A program made the translations under genes and the position numbers. DNA of 15,225 bases from JAZGAE01 sp036475545 (GTDB lineage Bacteria > Pseudomonadota > Alphaproteobacteria > DATDPM01): the NCBI GenBank assembly GCA_036475545.1, contig JAZGAE010000012.1, positions 1-15,225 of the forward strand, read 5' to 3'. Below are positions 6,722 to 13,702 of the stretch, piece after piece (within the stretch, counting starts at the first letter, position 1; each line of letters starts with the position of its first letter). A model generated the notes under the pieces. The model was not told the origin of the DNA. It did no database searches and was given only the letters and a program-made list of their open reading frames with translations.

Positions 6722-7281
6722 CCGGCACCGCGGAGAAGGTCGTGGTCCGCCCGGCCCGCCGCGCAGACGCCGCGGCCATCGCGAGGGTTTACGTCGAGAC
6801 GTGGCGCGCGACCTATGCAGGCATCCTGCCCGACCGGGTCCTCGTCGAGATGTCGCAGGACCGCCAGGCGCTGATCTGGTCGCGGGCCATCGCGACGCCG
6901 GGCCGGGCCGGGTTCGTGGTGGTGGCGGAGGACCCCGATGCCGGCGTGATAGGCTTCGGCAGCGGCGGCCCGGCGGCCGACGGCCCGCCGGGCTGGGGCG
7001 AGGTTTACACCCTCTACGTGCCGTCGGACCACCAGAGCCAGGGCGTCGGCCGGGCGTTGCTTTTCACGCTCTTCGGCGAGTTCGTGACACGGGGCGTTCC
7101 CTCCGCACTCGTCTGGGTGCTGGCGGCCAACCCGTTCCGCTTCTTCTACGAGGCGATGGGGGGCCAGCGCATCGCCGAGCGCGAGGAGAGGTTGTGGGGC
7201 AAACGGGTTACGCAGGTCGCTTACGGCTGGGAGGACCTGACGCGGGCGGTCCCCCCGGGCGGTCCTTCCCCGTGCGTATGA
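6718..7281 (+). CDS. GNAT family N-acetyltransferase
   Basis: A predicted acetyl-CoA-dependent acetyltransferase of 187 residues with unknown substrate. The N-terminal pattern VVVRPARRADAAAIARVYVETWRATYAG is the usual GNAT strand 1-helix 1 with a W-x-x-x-Y. Motif A, VYTLYVPSDHQSQGVGRALL, carries the Q-x-x-G-x-G pyrophosphate-binding loop at about residues 110-116. The later FFYEAMGGQ is the common motif B region. The start is taken as GTG 6718, which overlaps the rsmB stop as GTGA and has GGAG about 8 nt upstream. A longer in-frame ATG at 6631 would overlap rsmB by 91 bp and add Arg-rich shadow sequence. The overlap indicates translational coupling to rsmB. RimI-like ribosomal-protein or small-molecule acetylation are both possible. 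Confidence 0.88.
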   Translation: MTGTAEKVVVRPARRADAAAIARVYVETWRATYAGILPDRVLVEMSQDRQALIWSRAIATPGRAGFVVVAEDPDAGVIGFGSGGPAADGPPGWGEVYTLYVPSDHQSQGVGRALLFTLFGEFVTRGVPSALVWVLAANPFRFFYEAMGGQRIAEREERLWGKRVTQVAYGWEDLTRAVPPGGPSPCV

Positions 7282-7363
7282 TCCAGCGCCGCCTCGAGAC
7301 TGGAGCGCGCCGACCCGATCGGATATGGTCCGCCACCTCCAAGCCAGGGAATCGATAAGGCCC

Positions 7364-8911
7364 ATGGATGAGCGCGTCCTGATTCTCGACTTCGGCTCGC
7401 AGGTGACACAACTCATCGCGCGCCGGGTCCGCGAAAGCGGCGTCTACTGCGAGATACATCCCTACAACATGAGCGGGGACGCGGTCCGGGCCTTCGCCCC
7501 CAAGGCGGTGATCCTCTCGGGCGGGCCGGCCTCCGTCACCGAGGCCTATACCCCGCGCGCGCCCCAGGTGGTCTTCGAGCTCGGCGTTCCGGTGCTGGGC
7601 ATCTGCTACGGTCAACAGACCATGTGCGCCCAGCTCGGCGGAGAGGTGGAGACCACCGAGCACCGCGAGTTCGGGCGGGCCCTCCTCGAGGTGGTGGACG
7701 AGTGCGCCTTCTTCGAGGGCGTCCGGCCGAAGGGGACCCGCGAGCAGGTGTGGATGAGCCACGGCGACCGCGTGGTGCGCCTGCCGGAGGGCTTCCGGGT
7801 CGTGGGCGTGAGCGAGGCCGCGCCCTTTGCCGCCATCGCCGACGATGGGCGCCGCTTCTACGGCGTCCAGTTCCATCCCGAAGTGGTGCACACGCCCGAC
7901 GGCGCGGCGCTCTTAAGGAACTTCACCCATCACGTGGCCGGGTGCTCGGGCGAGTGGACCATGGCCGCATTCCGCGAGCGCGCCGTTGCCAAGGTCCGCG
8001 AGCAGGTGGCAGAGGGCCACGTGATCTGCGGCGTTTCGGGCGGCGTCGATTCCTCCGTCGTCGCGGCGCTCGTGCACGAGGCGGTGGGCGACCAGTTGAC
8101 CTGCGTGTTCGTGGACAGCGGCGTGCTGCGCGAGGGCGAGGCGGAGGACGTGGTGGAGCGTTTCCGCCGCCACCACAACATCCCGCTCGTGCACCGCGAC
8201 GCCAAGGAGCTGTTCCTGGAGAAGCTCAGGGGCGTCACCGATCCCGAGGAGAAGCGCAGGGTCATCGGCGCGACCTTCATCGACGTCTTCGAAGAGGAAG
8301 CGGAAAAGCTGGGCGGGGCGGACTTCCTGGCCCAGGGGACGCTCTACCCAGACGTCATCGAGTCCGTGTCCTTTGCCGGCGGCCCCAGCGTGACCATCAA
8401 GACTCACCACAACGTCGGCGGGCTGCCCGAACGGATGAAGCTGGCCCTGGTGGAGCCCTTGCGCGAGCTGTTCAAGGACGAGGTCCGCGAGCTCGGCCGC
8501 GAGCTGGGGCTGCCCGAGGAGGTGGTCGGCCGCCATCCCTTCCCGGGCCCGGGTCTGGCGATCCGCATTCCGGGCGAGGTGACGCCCGAGAAGCTGGAGA
8601 TGCTGCGCCGGGCCGACGCCATCTTCATCGAAGAGATCCGCTCAGCCAGGCTCTACGACGCCATTTGGCAGGCGTTCGCGATTCTGCTTCCGGTGAAGAG
8701 CGTCGGCGTGATGGGGGACCAGCGCTCCTACGAGTTCGTCTGCGCGCTCCGGGCCGTGACCTCCGCCGACGGCATGACCGCCGACTTCTTCCCCTTCGCC
8801 GCTGACTTCCTGGCCGACGTGGCGACCCGCATCGTCAACGAGGTGAAGGGCATCAACCGCGTCGTCTATGACGTCACCTCCAAGCCGCCGGGCACCATCG
8901 AGTGGGAGTAG
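7364..8911 (+). CDS. guaA: GMP synthase (glutamine-hydrolysing)
   Basis: Converts XMP to GMP using ATP and glutamine, the last step of guanine nucleotide synthesis. The class I glutamine amidotransferase domain occupies residues 1-195, with nucleophile C81 in GICYGQQ and the H171/E173 pair in FHPEV. The ATP pyrophosphatase domain begins with the P-loop SGGVDS (225-230). The C-terminal dimerisation domain contains HPFPGPGLAIR and ends in the invariant PPGTIEWE. At 515 residues it has normal length. Start M at 7364 (MDERVLILDFGSQ) is chosen because it aligns with family N-termini; an ATG at 7325 would add 13 unrelated residues. AAGG lies just upstream. It follows the GNAT gene by 82 bp. TATGAT at 7277-7282 could be a -10 for an internal promoter, but it has no good -35. 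Confidence 0.99.
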   Translation: MDERVLILDFGSQVTQLIARRVRESGVYCEIHPYNMSGDAVRAFAPKAVILSGGPASVTEAYTPRAPQVVFELGVPVLGICYGQQTMCAQLGGEVETTEHREFGRALLEVVDECAFFEGVRPKGTREQVWMSHGDRVVRLPEGFRVVGVSEAAPFAAIADDGRRFYGVQFHPEVVHTPDGAALLRNFTHHVAGCSGEWTMAAFRERAVAKVREQVAEGHVICGVSGGVDSSVVAALVHEAVGDQLTCVFVDSGVLREGEAEDVVERFRRHHNIPLVHRDAKELFLEKLRGVTDPEEKRRVIGATFIDVFEEEAEKLGGADFLAQGTLYPDVIESVSFAGGPSVTIKTHHNVGGLPERMKLALVEPLRELFKDEVRELGRELGLPEEVVGRHPFPGPGLAIRIPGEVTPEKLEMLRRADAIFIEEIRSARLYDAIWQAFAILLPVKSVGVMGDQRSYEFVCALRAVTSADGMTADFFPFAADFLADVATRIVNEVKGINRVVYDVTSKPPGTIEWE

Positions 8912-9049
8912 GCCGGGTGGCGAGCGGTGGCCGAGGGAGGCGGCAGGCGCGTCCTCGAGCCCCCGATTCGGCGCTCGGGCGGTGGGGTTCGGGACCCTCG
9001 AGTCGCCTCGAGCATGACCGACGGGGTGGGGCCCGATGCGGAAAGCCTG

Positions 9050-9078
9050 TTGTCAGGAGGGCCAGCCCGTGGCCTTAT
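9050..9078 (+). promoter_or_regulatory. Possible promoter of small lipoprotein, inside an inverted repeat
   Basis: TTGTCA (9050-9055) is a five-of-six -35 match and CCTTAT (9073-9078), after 17 nt, is a weak -10. The -35 lies within the left arm TGTTGTCAG (9048-9056) of a 9-bp perfect inverted repeat. The right arm CTGACAACA (9093-9101) would fall in the leader just before the Shine-Dalgarno. Upstream, 8912-9047 holds three CTCGAG sites and no clear terminator. Confidence 0.4.
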
Positions 9079-9115
9079 CCTGTCTTCGGTTGCTGACAAC
9101 AAGGGGGGACTCGGC

Positions 9116-9469
9116 ATGAAACGAGTTTTGCTCGCGGCCGCGGTCGTATTTTCTCTGGCGGCGTCCGGCTGTGGCGAGAAGGGCACTGGCTGGGAGGGGA
9201 ACTGGAAGGTCGCGGATACACAGGGACAGACCTTCTACATCACCCTCAACGTGGACGGCACCGCCACCGCCACGAGGGCGGGAGGCCCCGAGGCCGGCGT
9301 GTGGAGCCTCGTCGAGGATACGGTCTACATCTCGTGGAACACGGGTTGGAAGGGGATGATCGTCAAGGAAGGGGAGGGCTTCAAGAAGTCCGCCTTCGAG
9401 CCGGGCGTCCCGTTTTCCGACCCGCCGACCAACACCTCCTCCGCCGAAAGGGTCGATAGTATCCCGTAG
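9116..9469 (+). CDS. Small predicted lipoprotein, unknown function
   Basis: I do not recognise a family for this 117-residue protein. Residues 1-19 form a signal peptide with a basic start (MKR), a hydrophobic core and a lipobox-like ASGC, predicting lipidation at C19 by Lgt and cleavage by LspA. The mature part (GWEGNWKVADTQGQTFYITL, then NVDGTATAT and GVWSLVEDTVYISW) has the alternating aromatic pattern of a small beta-barrel or beta-sandwich, like bacterial proteins in which W-G-W/N-W strands compare expected and observed ligand states. Ser/Asn/Pro-rich residues close the C-terminus. ATG 9116 is chosen because AAGGGGGG lies 7 nt upstream and the signal peptide starts there; the frame extends back to 8927 but that part is not protein-like. 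It lies convergent to the DUF2794 gene. Confidence 0.8.
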   Translation: MKRVLLAAAVVFSLAASGCGEKGTGWEGNWKVADTQGQTFYITLNVDGTATATRAGGPEAGVWSLVEDTVYISWNTGWKGMIVKEGEGFKKSAFEPGVPFSDPPTNTSSAERVDSIP

Positions 9470-9638
9470 CCTGGTCCGGTCGCGGCGTGGCGCGCCGGGC
9501 TTGAGGGCGCTTGAGGGTTGGTGCGGGGGAACCCCGGTTGCCCGCCTGTCGGCCCGCCCTAGCCAGGTGACGGACGGGGGGCCGGCCCGCATCGGCAGGC
9601 CCTGACCTCAAGGGGTTACGCCTTTACCCCGGACTCCC

Positions 9639-9983
9639 TCATGCCCTCGATACGACCAGCTTGAGCTGGCCGTCGAATGCGGCGAGGACGCCTCGGATGG
9701 TCCGGCTTTTCTTCAAGATCCGGCAACCGCTGAACAAAACATACCCGCCCTTGGCGTTCCGGCCCTCGGCGATCTTGGCGATGGCGAAGAGGGGGTGATC
9801 GTCGGCGCGGCGGAACACGGAGAAAACGGCCATTCCGGCGCCCTGATCGATGGCGTAGTCCTTCCACTCCCCGCGCGTCACGCGGCGGCTGTAAAGGGCG
9901 AGAAGCTGGTTCAACTCCTCACGGTTGAAGGAAATGCAGCGTTGTGACTGACGGTAGTCGGCGATGCGAAGAAGCTTCGCCAT
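9639..9983 (-). CDS. DUF2794 family protein
   Basis: A 114-residue conserved protein of unknown function, recognised by the alphaproteobacterial DUF2794 pattern: FNREELNQLLALYSRRV (residues 19-35), GEWKDYAIDQ (38-47), AVFSVFRRADDHPLFAIAKI (52-71) and the C-terminal ILKKSRTIRGVLAAF with KLVV. It has no signal peptide, membrane segment or cysteine-rich site apart from two isolated Cys, so it is probably cytoplasmic. ATG at 9983 gives the family start MAKLLRIADYR; the Shine-Dalgarno is weak (GGGGGCG about 11 nt upstream). It follows the minus-strand lipoprotein gene after 44 bp and may be co-transcribed with it. No intrinsic terminator with a T-run is visible after its stop. Family assignment is from memory of the motif pattern. 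Confidence 0.85.
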   Translation of the reverse strand: MAKLLRIADYRQSQRCISFNREELNQLLALYSRRVTRGEWKDYAIDQGAGMAVFSVFRRADDHPLFAIAKIAEGRNAKGGYVLFSGCRILKKSRTIRGVLAAFDGQLKLVVSRA

Positions 9984-10027
9984 CGGTTATGTCACGCCCC
10001 CGTGCGGTGATCCTGCTGGTTCGAGCC

Positions 10028-10453
10028 TCAGTGTCCCTCATTTTCGATGTCGCGTCTAGCCAGCCACTCCCCTGACTTGGACTCGCGCGGCCGCACCACG
10101 AGCTGGGACTGGGAATCGTAGGGACTGGGGGAGGCGTAGCAGGTGACCTTGGCCAGTGTGTGGTAACAGTAGAGCGGCTCGGCGACGACGGCGACGACGA
10201 CCTCTTCGTCCTTGCAGAACTTCCCGTTCTCGATGGCGTTCAGCGTCGAGCAGTCCATGCCCGTCGCCTGGGACATGATGTGATCGCTGAGGAACTTGTC
10301 CGTCTCCAGGAAACTGACCATGCTCAATCCCGCCACCGCGGCCGTCTGGGCGACGGTGCAGCCGGAAAGGAGCAGAAACGCCACGAGCACGGCCGCGGCC
10401 CGCGAAGCCGTCCGCCGCAAGCGCCTGGGCCGATTGTGGAGAGAGTCCCGCAT
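10028..10453 (-). CDS. Conserved small lipoprotein with four Cys in the mature region
   Basis: A 141-residue predicted lipoprotein. The signal peptide has an unusually long basic N-region (MRDSLHNRPRRLRRTASR), the hydrophobic core AAAVLVAFLLL and the classical lipobox LSGC, with C32 lipidated. The mature part contains SMVSFLETDKFLSDHIMSQA, TGMDCSTLNAIENGKFCKDE, and paired YCYHTLAKVTCYASPSPYD. The DHxxSxxTGxDC ... C ... CYxTL...CY pattern resembles an unnamed lipoprotein type I associate with alphaproteobacteria; the four Cys could form two disulfides in the periplasm. ATG 10453 has AGGAAAG about 8 nt upstream. The open frame continues upstream to 10942, but that extension is rejected because it precedes the signal peptide. 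The function is unknown. The DUF2794 gene follows it on the same strand. Confidence 0.85.
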   Translation of the reverse strand: MRDSLHNRPRRLRRTASRAAAVLVAFLLLSGCTVAQTAAVAGLSMVSFLETDKFLSDHIMSQATGMDCSTLNAIENGKFCKDEEVVVAVVAEPLYCYHTLAKVTCYASPSPYDSQSQLVVRPRESKSGEWLARRDIENEGH

Positions 10454-10541
10454 CCCTGATTCTTTCCTTTTCCTGCTTTCGTGGCCTGTCCATTGCCGGG
10501 GGTGGAGGCGCAATCGTGGTGCGCCGCCAGCTCCGGTGAGA

Positions 10542-10547
10542 ATTGTA
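10542..10547 (-). promoter_or_regulatory. Likely -10 element for the minus-strand lipoprotein
   Basis: TACAAT on the minus strand matches the -10 consensus at five of six positions and lies 89 bp before the ATG at 10453. No good -35 is present at 16-18 nt; TTACGC sits 20 nt upstream, which is too far for a standard promoter. Confidence 0.35.
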
Positions 10548-10620
10548 TCCACGGTGGCGTTAAGAAAGCGTAAGCCCGGCAGGCGCTGGGCTGCGGACGG
10601 AGCCAGTGCGGTGGCCGGAA

Positions 10621-10640
10621 CGCCAAGGGACTCCTTGGCG
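10621..10640. repeat. Perfect 8-bp hairpin overlapping a 12-bp palindrome
   Basis: CGCCAAGG (10621-10628), loop GACT, CCTTGGCG (10633-10640). The last four bases are also the start of the palindrome GGCGAATTCGCC (10637-10648), and CCTTGG can instead pair with CCAAGG at 10655-10660, giving two mutually exclusive structures. There is no T-run on either strand. Confidence 0.6.
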
Positions 10641-10654
10641 AATTCGCCGCTTAA

Positions 10655-10746
10655 CCAAGGTTCCGCGGACCTCTTGGACCGCTCGTTGCCGGGGCGCCAC
10701 GGCGGGCCCGTCCGGCGTCTCGAACGGCCCAAGTTCCGCGGACTTG
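10655..10746. repeat. Two degenerate copies of a CCAAG-TTCCGCGGAC-TTG motif
   Basis: Copy 1 (10655-10677) and copy 2 (10729-10746) share CCAAG, TTCCGCGGAC and TTG with small insertions. In each the ends pair (CCAAG with CTTGG; CAAGT with ACTTG) around a TCCGCGG loop. Downstream of both, similar GGCCCGT-CGGCG words occur at slightly different spacing, suggesting an old duplication of about 73 bp. Confidence 0.4.
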
Positions 10747-10926
10747 CCCGGATGGCGAGGGCAATCGCGCGGCCCGTCGGCGGTGTTGCGTGGGGCCATG
10801 TTTTGGCGGATGATGCCGGCGTTGCGAACCGAGTTCGCGCGGCGCCGACCCCCTTTTCCGTATGATCGATTGCCGGCTCGGGCGGACGGTCCCGGGCGGG
10901 ACCGGTTCCGGAGCGGGAGGAACCCC

Positions 10927-11481
<555 letters not shown>

Positions 11482-11530
11482 GCAGCGGGAAATAGACCGG
11501 TAGACCGGGCGGCTCGGGCCTCCGGGAGCT

Positions 11531-11556
11531 GGCGATCGCAAGGATTTGCGATCGCC
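11531..11556. repeat. Perfect 26-nt inverted repeat overlapping the yfgM -35
   Basis: Arms GGCGATCGCAA and TTGCGATCGCC (11 bp each) are separated by GGAT. Each arm contains the self-palindrome GCGATCGC. The right arm overlaps the -35 hexamer TTGCGA (11546-11551). It could be an operator, or a weak terminator for the preceding gene; the nearest T-run (11571-11575) is 14 nt beyond the stem, too far for a standard terminator. Confidence 0.75.
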
Positions 11557-11574
11557 CCGGCGTCAGGCTATTTT
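11546..11574 (+). promoter_or_regulatory. Probable promoter of yfgM-bamB-der
   Basis: TTGCGA (-35, four of six) and TATTTT (-10, four of six, 11569-11574) are separated by exactly 17 nt. Transcription would start near 11581, leaving a 36-nt leader with GGGAG 6 nt before the GTG start. The -35 sits in the right arm of the 26-nt inverted repeat. Confidence 0.45.
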
Positions 11575-11616
11575 TAGCGGCCCTGGACCCTATCCATCCG
11601 AATACGGGAGCACGCG

Positions 11617-12258
11617 GTGGTAAATATCTTTCGCGAGGTCGACGAGGATCTCAGGCGGGAACACTACGAGAAGCTGTGGCGCCGATACGGAAACTACGTG
11701 ATCGGCGCGGCTGTGGCCGCCGTGGTTGTGACGGCCGCGATCGTGGGGTGGCGCGACTACCAAACGCGCCAGCGCCTCGCCCAGGGGGACAGCTTCGCCA
11801 GGGCCGTGACCCTGGCCACGGCCGGCCAGCGGCGAGCGGCCGCGGACGCCTTCGAGTCCCTGGCGGAGGAGGCGCATCCCGGTTACGCCACGCTGGCGCG
11901 GTTCAACGTTGCGGCGCTGCGCGCCGAACGGGGCGATCTCGCCGGCGCCGTGGCGATTTACGACGAGCTGGCGGAAACCGCGGTCAACGAGACCCTTCGA
12001 AGCCTCGCCGTGATTCTGTCCGTGAGCTACAGCCTGGAGAACGCAGACCCGGCGGAGCTTTCGGAACGCCTCGCCCCTTTGACCGCAGAGGACAACCCCT
12101 GGCGCTACTCGGCGCTGGAGCTCACCGCGCTTCTCTCCGGACGGACCGGCGACAAGGAGCGCGAGCGCGACATCTTCACCCGCCTTTTCGAAGATCCCGG
12201 CGCTCCGGCGGGTATCCGCGCGCGGGCCAGCGAAATGTTGAAGATCCTGGGTGGCTAG
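11617..12258 (+). CDS. yfgM: YfgM-like TPR-domain inner-membrane protein
   Basis: A 213-residue single-pass membrane protein. A short cytoplasmic tail (VNIFREVDEDLRREHYEKLW) precedes the transmembrane helix at about 25-45 (YVIGAAVAAVVVTAAIVGW). The periplasmic part is a helical tetratricopeptide-like domain of the TPR_21 type: helix pairs around RLAQGDSFARAVTLATAGQR, FESLAEEAHPGYATLARFN, GDLAGAVAIYDELAE, then WRYSALELTALLSGRTGDKE. In E. coli YfgM associates with SecYEG and PpiD and aids periplasmic folding. GTG 11617 is chosen for GGGAG 6 nt upstream and the conserved N-terminal motif. Its stop overlaps the proposed bamB start by 8 bp, and der follows, the same order as in E. coli, which supports the assignment. 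Confidence 0.85.
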   Translation: MVNIFREVDEDLRREHYEKLWRRYGNYVIGAAVAAVVVTAAIVGWRDYQTRQRLAQGDSFARAVTLATAGQRRAAADAFESLAEEAHPGYATLARFNVAALRAERGDLAGAVAIYDELAETAVNETLRSLAVILSVSYSLENADPAELSERLAPLTAEDNPWRYSALELTALLSGRTGDKERERDIFTRLFEDPGAPAGIRARASEMLKILGG

Positions 12259-13636
12259 GGTCGAACGCTTGGCTCGAGCAATGCAAGAAAGGGGAGCGAT
12301 CGACGCCACCGGGCGGCCTGGAACGGCGCGGCTGGTGGCGTGCGCCCTCGTCGCCGGGGCGAGCCTGGCGGGTTGCGGCTGGTTCGGGGGAGACGACGAA
12401 ATCATTCTGGAGGGCGAGCGTATCCCCATCCTCGTCCACGAGAGGCAAGTCCGGCCGGACGCCGCGCTGGCAAGCCTTCAGGTGGTGCTGCCGCGCCCGG
12501 TCGCGAACACGGAATGGGCCCAGCCGGGCGGTGTCCCCAGCCACGCCATGCAGCACCCGGCCATTGCGGATGAGCTGAAGAGGGCCTGGTCCGTCGACGT
12601 GGGGGAAGGCGCGAGCGACAAACGGTTCCTTCTGTCCAGCCCGGTCGTCGCCGACGGGCGGGTCTTCACCATGGATGCCGACACGGAAGTGACCGCGCTC
12701 GACGCGGAGAGCGGGAAGAAACTTTGGTCGGCCGAGCTGATGCTGGAGGAAGAGGAGGGAAGCGCGGTCGGCGGCGGCATCGCCTATCAGGACGGACGGC
12801 TGTTCGTCACCACCGGCTTTGCCCAGGTGATTGCCCTCGACGCGGAGTCGGGCGAGGAGATCTGGCGGCAGTCGGTGCCCGGACCCGCCCGGGCCGCCCC
12901 CACCGTGGCCGCAGAGCGCGTGTTCGTGGTGACGATCGACAACCAACTCCACGCTCTCGACATCGGCGACGGCCACTCGCTGTGGACGCACTCCGGCATC
13001 GTCGAGATCGCCGGGCTGCTCGGGGGCGCGAGCCCGGCCGTCGAAAAGGGTGTCGTGGTGGTCCCCTATTCGTCGGGCGAGCTTTACGCGCTGCGGGTGG
13101 CCAACGGGCGAATGCTGTGGTCGGACAACCTGAGCCCGGTGCGGCGTTCGGACGTCGTTTCCCTCATAACCGCCATCCGCGGCCTGCCCGTGATCGACGG
13201 CGGGCGGGTCTATGCCATCAGCCACGGCGGCCGCATGGTCGCGATCGACATGCGCAGCGGTCAGCGCGTTTGGGACAAGACCTTCGGCGGCATGCACGCG
13301 CCGTGGGTGGTCGGCGACTACATCTACGTGCTGACCATCGGCTCCGAGCTCGTCTGTCTCACGCGCAAGGATGGCCGCATCCGCTGGGTGGTGGCGTTGA
13401 GGCCCTTCGAAGACATGGCGAACAAGGATGACCCCATTCACTGGTTGGGGCCGGTGCTGGCGGGCGACCGCCTCATCGTCACCGGATCACACGGCGAAGC
13501 GCTCGCCATCTCGCCCTATACCGGGGAACTTCTCGGCAAGCTGAACCTGCCCGACCCCGTCGCGGTCATGCCCGTCGTCGCCAATGGGACCATTTATTTT
13601 CTCACCGATGACGCAGAGTTGATCGCCCTGCGTTAG
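12251..13636 (+). CDS. bamB: Outer membrane protein assembly factor BamB (lipoprotein)
   Basis: A lipoprotein of the BAM complex, which inserts beta-barrel proteins into the outer membrane. The signal peptide LVACALVAGASLAGC ends in lipobox LAGC (C42 from GTG 12251). The mature protein is an eight-bladed PQQ-type beta-propeller; successive blades show the pattern G-x-V-ALD-x-x-SG-x-x-LW, for example TALDAESGKKLW, IALDAESGEEIW, HALDIGDGHSLW, YALRVANGRMLW and VAIDMRSGQRVW, closing with IYFLTDDAELIAL. At 461 residues it is longer than E. coli BamB (392); about 80 residues between the lipid anchor and the first blade account for much of this. The start is uncertain: GTG 12251 overlaps yfgM by 8 bp, and ATG 12281, ten codons on, also keeps the signal peptide; neither has a strong Shine-Dalgarno, suggesting translational coupling. 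Confidence 0.94.
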   Translation: MARVERLARAMQERGAIDATGRPGTARLVACALVAGASLAGCGWFGGDDEIILEGERIPILVHERQVRPDAALASLQVVLPRPVANTEWAQPGGVPSHAMQHPAIADELKRAWSVDVGEGASDKRFLLSSPVVADGRVFTMDADTEVTALDAESGKKLWSAELMLEEEEGSAVGGGIAYQDGRLFVTTGFAQVIALDAESGEEIWRQSVPGPARAAPTVAAERVFVVTIDNQLHALDIGDGHSLWTHSGIVEIAGLLGGASPAVEKGVVVVPYSSGELYALRVANGRMLWSDNLSPVRRSDVVSLITAIRGLPVIDGGRVYAISHGGRMVAIDMRSGQRVWDKTFGGMHAPWVVGDYIYVLTIGSELVCLTRKDGRIRWVVALRPFEDMANKDDPIHWLGPVLAGDRLIVTGSHGEALAISPYTGELLGKLNLPDPVAVMPVVANGTIYFLTDDAELIALR

Positions 13637-13637
13637 C

Positions 13638-13689
13638 ACCCTCTATCACAATAGGCCGTCACACATGTCGTCCTATTAGAATAGAGGGT
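13638..13689. repeat. 52-nt two-tier inverted repeat filling the bamB-der gap
   Basis: The outer arms ACCCTCTAT and ATAGAGGGT (13638-13646, 13681-13689) and inner arms AATAGG and CCTATT (13650-13655, 13672-13677) are all perfect, separated by a symmetric 3x3 internal loop (CAC/AGA) and closed by a 16-nt loop. It is AT-rich against a GC-rich background. It begins 1 nt after the bamB stop and ends 13 nt before the der ATG. No T-run follows, so it is not a standard terminator. Confidence 0.85.
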
Positions 13690-13702
13690 ACTGGACTGGC
13701 CC

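Larger units (their letters stand above)
10454..10926. other. Divergent intergenic region with hairpins and a duplicated motif
   Basis: This 473-bp gap lies between the divergent lipoprotein and thioredoxin-like genes. No gene is supported. It holds a -10-like TACAAT on the minus strand (10542-10547), the perfect hairpin CGCCAAGG-GACT-CCTTGGCG (10621-10640), the palindrome GGCGAATTCGCC (10637-10648), and TTCCGCGGAC twice 73 bp apart, each within a CCAAG...TTG hairpin. TATGAT at 10861-10866 may be a -10 for the plus-strand gene. Confidence 0.6.

Noticed and set aside
8927..9115. Upstream extension of the small plus-strand lipoprotein
   Set aside because: The extra 63 residues precede the signal peptide and include the promoter and operator-like repeat.
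9493..9516. Tandem GCTTGAGGG words after the small lipoprotein
   Set aside because: Only two 10-nt units, compatible with chance in GC-rich sequence.
9612..9630. GGGGT...ACCCC stem as a terminator between the convergent lipoprotein and DUF2794 genes
   Set aside because: Only 5 bp with a 9-nt loop and no T-run on either strand.
10560..10574. TTAA-N7-TAAG as a CtrA binding site
   Set aside because: The second half differs from the TTAA consensus and no other CtrA-like site is nearby, so the evidence is too weak.
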